A stretch of 64,000 nucleotides of DNA, from contig NC_092569.1 of assembly GCF_037975245.1 (NCBI RefSeq), positions 35,750,668 to 35,814,667 on the forward strand, given 5' to 3'. A model generated the notes under the pieces. It searched no databases and had not been told where the DNA came from. It worked only from the letters and a program-made list of their open reading frames with translations. Of the stretch, positions 12,291 to 22,828 are shown piece by piece (within the stretch, counting starts at the first letter, position 1; each line of letters starts with the position of its first letter). Made by a program: the position numbers and the translations under genes. The DNA is from Apostichopus japonicus. Its lineage: Eukaryota; Echinodermata; Holothuroidea; Aspidochirotida; Stichopodidae.

Positions 12291-14254
12291 CTGTTTCATT
12301 GTCCCAATTATGGGGAGGCTGATAGCAAACTGTCACCATGGCAGTGTCGATTTTTTTTTTAAACTGTCGTTGTTTTAGCATGGTATTTTGTCAGTGCTCT
12401 TTTGATATTGAATACTCGTCAGCTCCGTTAACTCGATTGTAATCGTAGTAACATTCACGCTTACTGATTCAACTACTTACTTAGTTTGGCAGATGCAATT
12501 AGCTAAATTTAGCTTAGAGCCAATTACAAGCCTACAGTTGGCCACTGCGTAATAAAATACATATTGCCTACCTAACCGCACTCTATGGAATGTCACGAAC
12601 TGTATGCACAACAACGTTCGTTCTATGAGTCGTCCTAAGTTGTTGCACGAACAGCATTTTATGAAGCTAAGCTAGCAATCGTACGTGATACGCACTTCCT
12701 ATAATAATTATTACGCTGCTAATACACTGCGATAACGATATTTGTTTTTAGGCCACTGCAAATCTGGCTATATTACAAATTATGAAAGTTTATATTGTCC
12801 ATCAGTTAAGTTCGTAAAATGTATTAAAGTCCAGACATTGGACAATAAACAAGAATCATCATACTGGAAAACTTGTGAAAGAGCACTATGTTTGTCTTTC
12901 TGATATATTATGTAAAAAGAACATGTAAAAGAATTTAAACAGGAAACAAAATCTGCTGATAATGATATCATATGATCAGGGGCGTAGCCTACATTTTTTT
13001 GGGCCAATTTATCCTTTTTTTTTAAAACACCCATAATTCAAATCGATAAGCTTGCTGGACGAGTTTAAGAGTCTATAGACAGGAAAAACTATTGAAATGA
13101 ACGTAGCAAGAATATGGCTAAATGAGGTGAACTATTCTTCTGTCATCTATGCTGTCATTTCTATCGCGTGCCGTTCATTCAACACTCTACCCGCCGAAAA
13201 AGACTAGGATCTGATCTTGTCACTTTTTTAACATGTTTTTGTTTTTAACCAGTTTACGCAGATACTATTTCAGTTGAGAAAACACTTGAGAAATTTGCAT
13301 CAGATGGCAATCGTCGGATAGCTCTCGCCTTCTCTTATTATGCTAACTTAAACATTTACTAGCTACAGTTGTATCAAAGACAACTACTGGCTATAGTTGT
13401 ATCAAAGACATTTCTGGACTATCTTTGTATCTACAAGTATCAGAAGTTGAAAAGTAAGACTACTCTGTACATGTACCTTGCTAATTTTAATACATTATGT
13501 AGTATTGAATTACGTACTATTTTAACTCGTTAGTTTTTGGGGTTTAAAAGTGATATTGAATAAGGTGTCTCAAGTTAGCAAGAGGCCAGGGAACCAGAAT
13601 TAACATTCGGGAAGGGCCGTTTCCGGCCATCTGGGGGGTTTGTAAAACCAAAAATTTTCTTGTACGCTCCGCGCCAACTGATGGTTGCGCTCCGCTCAGA
13701 TAGTCGTGCCTACAACTTTGAAATTCAATATCAATCGCAAAAAGGGCTCCCCCCCCCTTTCAAATTCCTGGCTACGTTGCTGCGAAGTGCATATACTGTT
13801 GGTTCTTTGTTTTTGCAATGGGGCATAGTTTATCCCTAGTAATTAGTACAACGACATATTGCATACAATATGTTCGTGACAGTGTTTCCAAGCAAAACAG
13901 GAGATGGGAGGAAGGAAATGAAACCCGATGTGTCTGCTTTGTCTTACTTTTTTTGCACAAACAAATGGATAAACCGCTCAAAAATATTGTCATTCAAAAC
14001 AAATTTCTCAGCGTTGCTGCTCTGGTTGGTTACTTGCTGGTGGCAAAGGATACTCAGCCATGTTTTTGCGGGTGTGCGGGTGTCGGTGTGCGCGCTTCTG
14101 TGACAGTTGCATGGGTCGGTGATATCTCAAAAACGGAGTGATGGATATTTGTCATACTTTCTATGTAGATGTACTACAGTAAGAAGTTGTGCTTCATATT
14201 TGTTGGCACTGACCTTTTGAATATTAATGAGGTAATGGGGTCAACCGTAAAAAT

Positions 14255-14880
14255 CTTTACATTGCAATAACTCCGCAACCGTTAAGTCGGACTGTAAACA
14301 AACTTGGGATATTGTTGATGGTTAATGTAGATGGAACATGAACGCCCAAATTTTTAAATTTCCACCTTTAATGCCTTTTGGGACACATTCTTTGGGTCCG
14401 ATTTTGTGGGCCCCAATATTTTTGGGACCATTAAGGCCCACATTTTCTTTAAAATAACTTTGCAATAACTAGGCAACCGTAAGTCCAATTGTAGCCAAAC
14501 TGAGTTTACAGTTGTTGGTTAATGTAGCTGGTACATTTTGGCCCGGCAAAATCTCCGGGCCCGTTTTAGGCCGGGTGGGTCCAAATTTTATTTTCACGTC
14601 AAATGCATTTTGGGTCACATTTTTTGGGCCCGATTACTTGTGGGACCATTTGGACCCACATTTTGGAGGGTTCATTTTTTTTGGGGAAACTATATTTTGA
14701 GCCACTTTGAGCCAAATATGTTTGAGACCATTTAGGCGTAACATTTTATCAGGGCCCAATTTTTTGGGAAGGTGCCAAATTTTAAACTTGCAATAACTCC
14801 ACAACCTTAAATCAGGTTGCATCTAAACTTGGAATACAGTTTTTCGTTGATAGCTGGTACATGCGGGCATAAATATTTTG
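14255..14880 (+). repeat. Three diverged copies of a GGGCCC/TTTTGGG-rich repeat
   Basis: The phrase GCAATAACTCCGCAACC and relatives recurs at about 14,264, 14,462 and 14,789, each followed by AAACT..G and a TGGTACAT-like stretch. Copies two and three are separated by runs of TTTTGGG and GGGCC. Open in several frames but with no protein signature. Confidence 0.5.
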
Positions 14881-15241
14881 CTATTGAATGATGACATACA
14901 ACACATTAATATTCCACTTAGCAAGGAACCATAGCGCCTGTTAGGCTCTTGTTTAACAATCGTTCCTTATGCTGCGTATTGTAATAGTCCACGCAAAAAG
15001 AAAAAAAAAGAGTGATATTGATATTTCAATAGCTATTCCGGTTTTTACTATATTCAATATTAATATTTACTAAATCTCCGAATGATCCATTGCTACATAA
15101 ATGATGACTAGTCCCGCTCATTACGGGACTGAATGTTTCCGAACCAAATCATTTTCCTTTAACTTTATATAAACGAGAGAGCATTCTTGGATAACTTTCA
15201 ATACCACTTGTGCTGGACAGCAACATGAAACGAATTGTAAA

Positions 15242-15484
15242 AATGTATGTATGTATATGTGATCTTTCCGCAAGCAGGAACTCGCAAAAGAAGCCATGGA
15301 GGCTTATAGACTAGCAAGCTGACCAAGCCAATCTCTCGGCACACATCCATTTAACGTCCATGTCGGGAAGTTATTATTGAACAACACGATTGCCAGACGA
15401 CACACATTGCTGTCGGCGGGAATCGAACCGGGGATCTCATGACTGGGAGACGCCGGTGTTAACCACTAGGCTATACACTCCGCC
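15242..15484 (-). mobile_element. tRNA-derived SINE, full-length-like copy
   Basis: On the minus strand it begins GGCGGAGTGTATAGCCTAGT, with a polymerase III A box (TAGCCTAGTGG) and a B box (GGTTCGATTCC) spaced as in a tRNA gene. A tRNA-unrelated body follows, then a (CATA)n tail at 15,258-15,244. The anticodon stem is not well formed, so this is a SINE head and not a working tRNA. A 5'-truncated second copy lies at 56,207-56,330. Confidence 0.75.
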
Positions 15485-15606
15485 GTTATGTTATTTGAAG
15501 TTTCAAGTTTGAAGTAAAATGTTTGAAGTTTGAAGTAAAATGTTATTTGAAGTTTCATGGTTTGCTCTTGAGTTTCGTGTTGTATCTGAGGAACTGACTT
15601 AATAGT

Positions 15607-15870
15607 TTGTGTGTTAGAATAAGTAGTCCAGCCGCTGTAATTAATGAGCCTCAAATGGTCATTCCTCAAGTAAAAATGGTCCAGAAGTATAACATGGATA
15701 AATAGCAGTGATTCTTACGGTCATATCAAAATTAATTATTTGTTTGTTAGAATAAGTAGTCCAGCCGCTGTAATTAATGAGCCTCAAATGGTCATTCCTC
15801 AAGTAAAAATGGTCCAGAAGTACAACATGGATAAATAGCAGTGATTCTTACGGTTATATCAAAATTAAGT
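15607..15870 (+). repeat. 133-bp tandem duplication
   Basis: Two nearly identical units start at the GTTAGAATAAGTAGTCC stretch (15,613 and 15,746). Only a few substitutions differ, so the duplication is recent. Just before it, 15,495-15,560 holds short internal repeats of TTTGAAGTTT type. Nothing coding is seen from 15,871 to 17,520. Confidence 0.7.
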
Positions 15871-17520
15871 TTGTGCCTTTATTTCTCCTGAATGTTATCC
15901 TTTCAAAGAAAATTGTAATACTGTGTTACGTTAACACTGTCAATCGAATTATCGTCAAGTTACGCTGGCTCCTTTACTAAATCACAACATACCTTTCCGC
16001 CATTTAAGTCTGTTGTTCTTGTAATTTGCAAACTTTACGGTAGTTGACATTATAGTGTAGTGTTTGTGGGAACGATTAACGCAAGAAAAACAACATCCAG
16101 AATTGTTCACTGCGTCTCTTTTGCCTTCTGATTATGAAGTAAATAAAAGTTATAAGTAACATCAAGAAGTTAAATCTAATATCAAACGATTAACCAAACC
16201 GGAACGAAGGAGAAATTAAACAGACGCGAAGTCAACGTATTGACACTCCTGTTTAACTCTTTGCTTAGGCCTAAACTCGACAACGTACAATAAATTTGCC
16301 TTAACAAGCGTAAGGTCAATATTATCCTTAGATACTGCAAACTCTTCTATAGTCATCCGGTTCACGGGAAGTTGTTGACATGCTCACTTACAAAATGTCA
16401 AGAACTGTGTTCTAATTGTGACTTCAGGGACACGTTAGCGTAGACATCCATGGTAGTATTATATTACGGATTTAGTATTAGCCTCCAACAAGCTATAGTC
16501 ATAGGACGTATGCACGTGCCTTCAGTAAATACATATGATTAGTGTGTATATTTCTATATCGAATACGCACGGTACCTTATATTCTACACGGGATAACAAG
16601 TTCATGGATAATGTTGTTGTTTTAACTACTGTCTACGCGTGCTGCACCAGGAGTTTTTATAATGGAAAATTATGGAGGCCGGAAAACGGCGAATATATTG
16701 GGACTGACTGCTATCCCGACTCAAGGTAAGTGCCCTTATAACAGATTCGCATATCTAAACCTCCGGATTACGGTCCATCTGTCACAACGTGTAATTTAAA
16801 TAATTTCCGTATGTGATATTAGTATCCAAACTGACCCTGGGTTTCTGCTCTTCCTCAATGAAATATTAGTAGTTAGGGATGGGCGGTCTTAGGTGGTCAC
16901 AGCGACCTATCCTAATTGTTACTGTTGTGTTGATCAATGATTTTTTTTTTCAGATGCCCCCATTTCAGACAAATCCCGTACTCTTCATAATTCGTAACTT
17001 CATGTAGAATTAAAAAGACAGGTTACGTACAGTTTAGGCATTACTTTATAAAAAAAGAGATGGCGATTAAGATTTCAGTACTTTAGTTTCCATGACGAAG
17101 CTAAGCTGTTTTCAGCAGGAGTTCATCACCTTATTTTAAGTAGAGTTAGAGTTATTCACAATTGTTCTGGATAATTGTACTATTAACCGCTTCAATAAAT
17201 GCATCTTGGTCAGTATAGTATATGTAGCTGTTTCGTTAAATCTAGACGTCAAAAGCTTTGTTCTACCAAATGAAGTTTAATCAGGGATTTATTACCTGAA
17301 GCTATTACATACTTCGTCCAGACACTTTTCGTGTTAGTATTAAAGTGAGAGCGAAGTCACATATTCAAATCAAATATATAATACATCACCACAACACCAC
17401 ATCACCACAATATATAATACATCACCATCCTTGTCGAAATTCCAGTTGAACTTTTGAACTAGGTTAAATTGGAATTTTCTATACGGAAATTGGCCCAAAT
17501 TTGGACTAGGTTGAACTGAG

Positions 17521-17830
17521 TGAACTGGGGTTCCCAACTGGTTCAACTATGTTTTACAGGGTCCAACTGGTTCAACTATGTTTTACTGGGTCCAACTGGT
17601 TCAACTATATTTTACTGGGTCCAACTGGATCAACTATGTTTTACTGGGTTCAACTGGTTCAACTATGTTTTACTGGGTCCAACTGGTTCAACTATGCTTT
17701 ACTGGGTCAAACTATGTTTTACTGGAACAACTATGTTTTACTGGGTCAACTATGTTTTACTGGGTCAACTATGTTTTACTGGGATTCAACTGGGTCAACT
17801 ATGTTTTGCTGGGTTAAACTGGGTGAACTA
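17521..17830 (+). repeat. 29-bp minisatellite
   Basis: About eight to ten units, each containing CAACTGGTTCAACTATG and then TTTTACTGG, get shorter and more variable toward the right. Because 29 is not a multiple of three, one reading frame cycles through three peptide registers and stays open in all. The resulting open frame of up to 127 codons is a by-product and not evidence of a protein. Confidence 0.85.
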
Positions 17831-18697
17831 TTTTTTTTTACTTCTTATATTTTTAAATAGTTTGAACTGGTATTCTCAACTGGTGTTATCTACACTTATA
17901 TAACACCACACTATAAGAAGTGTTCATTTTTTAACAGTAAATCTATACTGTAAGTATTAAGGGTGTTAGCCACTGAAAATAAATGTTTGTTCTTGATCAG
18001 AGAACTCTGGGTTTGGTGTGATGACCTAACACAGAGCAAGATACATATAAAAATGAAGAAGTCAACTGGATTGGATCATAAGAAATTATAATTATGAATA
18101 ACAAACAATGTACAGCTGATCTGGGCCCAGTCAAAAAATTAAATGAAACAACTTACAGTCGTGAGGTGCGCACCCAAAATATAAAGAAATACACTAAATT
18201 AAAAAGTCTGTTCTGGTGAGTTGGCCTGCTGGTGACATCATGTATTTCACGACCTCAGACCTTCCACGACATCAGATATTCTACGACATCAGTATAGTTG
18301 AACCCAATAAATGGTATTATGAATGTCCGATCCCAGCAAAAAGTATCCTTTAATTTATATGAAATAGTGTTCCAGGGTATCCTTTCACTAAAATAATGTC
18401 AATATCCTTTGTAATAAAATAATGTCCTTTATAAGTGATGGTGTCCTGGAATATATCTTTTATTGTAAAACAATATCCTTTATAGTTAATAGTATCCTAT
18501 ATAAATAGTGTCTCAGACTGGCAGTTGAATATCACAACTTCCATAAAATAATAAGGTCTATGTACAGTAACTTGAACTATGTAAATTAAGGTTTTAAACA
18601 AATTATCCAGCCATTGAACTATCTTTCTCTTCTTTTAAAACTGCCTTGCTCAGATACTCATAGCCAATTGCCAAATCCCTATACCCTGTACCCTCAC

Positions 18698-20062
18698 AAA
18701 ACTCTTTTGTTCCTAAAATATATAGGCACAGACCCCATTTCCTGTAAGGGTTAATTTCCAGGAAGAGCAAGATAGCTGCCTAGCAACCCAGAAGAGAGAA
18801 AGTTGTTAATCAACCTTTTTGCTGCCAGAAGACAACATACAAATGTATAGCCTCTGTACAGTGAGCACTGCACAGCGCACTAATAAACAAGTAAAACTAT
18901 GGTACAGAACAAAACTTGATGTAAGAGCTGACCATCTTACACTGTACAAATGAAGCCTCACTTGAAATTAGGTTGATAGTTTGATCATATGCTCATAATG
19001 TTCAGTGTAGGGCATCCTCACATTTGTAGCATATAAGTGTATGCTGTACACTTCACTAGGCTAATGACTTTTGCAAAGTATGTTATTATGCCAATAGGAC
19101 ACTTCATGTTTGAAACAAGAATCAAGGCAATTGCGTAAATTTTGAAAATTGCTATTGTATGTTTGCTAGTTGACAATAACTTTCCTTAAATCATGCGGCT
19201 AAATATAGGTGTTAACTTGAGTATAACTAGGTTAGGCCCTATAAGCTAGGCAACTATAACGTTAGGTTATGTCTAACGTTAGTAATTGTACCATGTAGTA
19301 TACCTAGTAGGGAATCGGTTTGTTAGGCCTAGCCTATACTATAGTCCTAAGTCACTAGCCTATATAGGCCTATAAAGTTTCTGTTGAATTCAAATATTTA
19401 TGATGAAGAGCACGTTTACAATCAATTATAATGTTACAAGTATGTGTCAATAATATAAAGATACTGCAAGATCACAAAGGAGGGAACTTAGCCGCGGTAA
19501 TAATTTAAAATTGTTGGCAAAATCGGTTACAAATGCGATTATTCTGCGAAGCTTCTGTTGGCGTATGTGGTTTGCGGATTCGAAATGTATAAATTTTGCG
19601 CTAACACAAGGTACAAATGTCAAAGTTCAAATTTGGTCGGATCATACTATTTTGCACTAGGAAGGCATTTTGCCTACCAATTGTTCAAATCGACGAACAA
19701 ATTATAACATATTTTTTTCAAATTTTTTATATAATAAATATTTCATATTTTTAATCATTGCGGTACAAAAATGTAATCGTTTAATCATAACTGTGATAAA
19801 TATGACAAAGATTTATTTTACACCCCTCATAAGTTGTCTAATTTAGCATTTTCAATATATTACTATACGGTTACTGCTTACGAACTTACACTATAATATT
19901 CATGATAATTACGCCTTTTGTATGTTGTCTTCTGGCAGCAAAAAGGTTGATTAACAACTTTCTCTCTTCTGGGTTGCTAGGCAGCTATCTTGCTCTTCCT
20001 GGAAATTAACCCTCACAGGAAATGGGGTCTGTGCCTATATATTTTAGGAACAAAGGAGTTTT
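18698..20062. mobile_element. 1.37-kb element with 145-bp terminal inverted repeats
   Basis: Bases 18,698-18,843 and 19,918-20,062 are near-perfect inverted copies beginning AAAACTCTTTTGTTCC on the left. The inner 1.07 kb has no long reading frame and looks non-autonomous. No target duplication was evident. The long-TIR structure suggests a large MITE or a foldback-like element. Confidence 0.65.
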
Positions 20063-20079
20063 GGTTAGGTTTAGTAGAA

Positions 20080-20235
20080 TAAAGGATCAGAATGGACACT
20101 CAAGTCCCCACCAAGGATCCTATAGGAGAGGGGGAAAAACTGAAGACACAAACACTCGGACCCGATTACAATGCTTAAAGTGCTTGTCCAAAGCATTCTT
20201 AATCACATTCACACTACTTGTGAGCATTGGTGGCA
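20080..20235 (+). repeat. Dispersed repeat, copy 1
   Basis: Aligns by eye with 51,150-51,310, sharing GATTACAATGCTTAA, CAAAGCATTCTTAA and CATTCACACTACTTG in order. Class unknown. The remainder up to 21,890 shows no gene. Confidence 0.5.
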
Positions 20236-21893
20236 TTATTAAACCTTTGTATCTACGGAGCTGTGAGTAGGAGTGATATAGTAGTGAATATATACAGTCC
20301 GTGTATGTTTATATCCTATTCAGTTTTTCTTAATTACAGTTATCTCTCATACGACTATTCCCCTTTACTTCATACTGCAGTGGTTTTTATTGTGTAAGTA
20401 TATATACAGTCCCGACATTGACAGATATATAGAGGGCTGATGCTTATTTACAACAGATCGGTCAATTTAGCAGCTTAGGCTGGTGTAAACTCATACTGGG
20501 TCATTTACACTGAAATAATGTAACATTACAACCCACATACCATGCAAATGGTCGGGTTTGGAAGATCCATAACCATGTATGGTCAAAGTGTCTTGCTATT
20601 TCAGCGGATCTCTTGAAAAAAAAAACTGTCGTTCTGAAATCACAATAACAAGTTTCAGCTTCTAGTCTAAGGAATAAAGACAGGGTATAAATTATCACGT
20701 AATTATGAACAGATAATGTGACTAAAATGTCATTAATAGGTTGATCTCGCCAAGTAATATTCAATTAAATGTAACGCAAACTTTTGTGCTTAGCCACTAT
20801 AGTTTACATTAAAATTTTACCATAAATCTTTGACCATCGATCAAAATATCGTAATATTATATCTGAAGTAGAGTTCGGTAATGCTTTCTACCTAACGATT
20901 CCTCTTTTGGCACTCAACTTATTTTTCCATTCCATTAAATATATGTGTAGCATAAGCTCATCTCTATATAAGTAAGTGTGTGTATGCGTTTAGCACTAAT
21001 GAAAGGGATATGCCGGTCAGGCAGACAATCTAACTCATTATATTTTAAAATAATTCTAAACAGTTGTAGCCTTAAGACACCCCCAAATCAAAATCTAGGT
21101 AACTTTAATGCAACATAAAACCCACCAACTCGAAATCTAGGTAACATTTAAACTCTGCTGGCTCCAAGAAGTACATCGTAGCGGGAAAATAAAAACCAAT
21201 TTGTCAGAGAAAAACGATTCCACGCGTTTTTACACCTTCTGTAAATTGGAGTAGTTTATTACCACGAGATAGTCCTTATCCACTCCAGATTGTTGTAATT
21301 ATCCTCTTTCCCTGTTTAACCAAACCAAGGGAGGCTGAACCAGAGGATACAGGGCAACGTGCCTCCTCCTCCGCCCTACCCCCCTTCCTCCCTCTACTCC
21401 CCATTTCGCAAACACAAAAGTGTCTTTTCTCGTGACTGAGAATTGTGCGCCCCAGTTTGTGGTAATAAAGGAAGGCTTACTTCTTTACCATTTTGTAATA
21501 GAACAGTGAAAACTTACAAAAGTATATTTTATTTAAAATGTGCCTCTTATTGAAAAAGAAAAAAACATATTTGTTTTCTACCCTACCCCGCCCCTCCTTT
21601 TCACCGCCACTCAACATCGCACTGTATCTATATCAGCACGTATATTAGCAATAAATTGATTGACTGCAATTTTTCAATCTACCAGATTTCATATACTATT
21701 CCATATAGGATAACAGCGAACTTTGAGTAGAAATACACTACATAATTGCTTTCCTATCTTTTTAAATAACGAGAGACGGAATATTTCTACGTCAGAACCT
21801 TATTTGGAGAAAACCTGTACGCTGACAATAATATTACAATTTATGCTCCATTATAAATAAATGATTATAAATTCGAGTTATGCAATGTAGATA

Positions 21894-21900
21894 CTATATA

Positions 21901-21933
<33 letters not shown>

Positions 21934-21935
21934 GT

Positions 21936-21968
<33 letters not shown>
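21894..21968. repeat. TA microsatellite
   Basis: Interrupted (TA)n tract. Between it and 22,496 I see only the possible 3' untranslated region of copy B. Confidence 0.85.
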
Positions 21969-21971
<3 letters not shown>

Positions 21972-22203
21972 GCACCCAATGTTTTTGTCAGTAGTTCCAC
22001 GGCAACCCTGATAATGACTTCATATAAATGTGTAAGTATATATGATGAGAGTGTTCGTGTCCTAGAAACCAAGAATCATTTCATGTCCACTTTTATAAAA
22101 TTGTTAATTTCCAACCAACTAAAAATATTTTGGGGGGAGTGAGGGGTGAGGGTTTGCTACGAGGTATGCAAAGTATTAGGAAAAAGTCGTCAGTTTACTT
22201 TAC

Positions 22204-22209
22204 TTTAAT
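22204..22209 (-). terminator. Possible polyadenylation signal for copy B
   Basis: ATTAAA on the minus strand, about 290 nt beyond the stop codon at 22,497. It is the common variant signal. Weak on its own in A/T-rich DNA. Confidence 0.3.
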
Positions 22210-22496
22210 TTTGTATTCTTTTTTTAGACTTATACAATTATCAATTTGCAAATTTTCAAACAACAGTAATCTGGTTAACATTCATAATTTGACATCATTA
22301 TCAATTAATATCTTCGCATTCTTTTAAAAATGAATTATTGTCGAATCGCCCTGTCTGTAATTCTTGTTGCATTTTTTCTTCTTACTTGTCTATGGCACGT
22401 CCTGCTGTCCGATGCTCGAAGATCTGTACAGATATTTTCTTACTTTCTAAGTAGAATCTGCTCTTTGGACAATGTGTTATTTATACAGAGTTTTGT

Positions 22497-22828
22497 CTAA
22501 ACCGGCCGTATTTTCATATCTGTGTATTGCAGGCTGCATCCATAACTTTTCAATCTATAACTATACCAGAACATTTGCGTTCCTCGAGTAGAGCCGTCGT
22601 AGTCTCCGTTGAGATTTGAACTTGTGCAAATACGACAGCAGTTGTCATCAGGGAAACAATAGCAATAGTAATCACTAGTAAAGCAGAAACTATAACAACA
22701 ATGATAAGAGTATCCGTACCACCAGGCTCCACGATGTCCCTCCGAACAGTCGTAACTACTCGATCCGTCGTTGTCCTGGTCTTTTGTACTGAATTGTATA
22801 TTGTTGTTATAAGACAATCGATCATAAC
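22497..22828 (-). CDS. Copy B exon 9: C-terminal third of full FBG domain, with 27-codon insertion
   Basis: 332 nt with its own TAG stop. Reads GYDRLSYNNNIQFSTKDQDN, then SEGHRGAWWYG, CTSSNLNGDY and YTDMKIRPV. The consensus spacing WWY-x-x-C is broken by an in-frame insertion of 81 nt (22,712-22,632) encoding seven Cys and many Tyr/Phe residues. Removing the 27 residues restores W-W-Y-G-I-C exactly. Confidence 0.88.

Noticed and set aside
15430-15484. Possible functional tRNA gene
   Set aside because: A and B boxes are present, but the anticodon stem pairs poorly and the sequence runs into a SINE body with a CATA tail.
16535-16725. Plus-strand frame ending at a GTAAGTG donor (VVVLTTVYACC..., YIGTDCYPDS)
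   Set aside because: Good donor, but no recognised domain, no partner exon and A/T-rich surroundings; chance is as likely.
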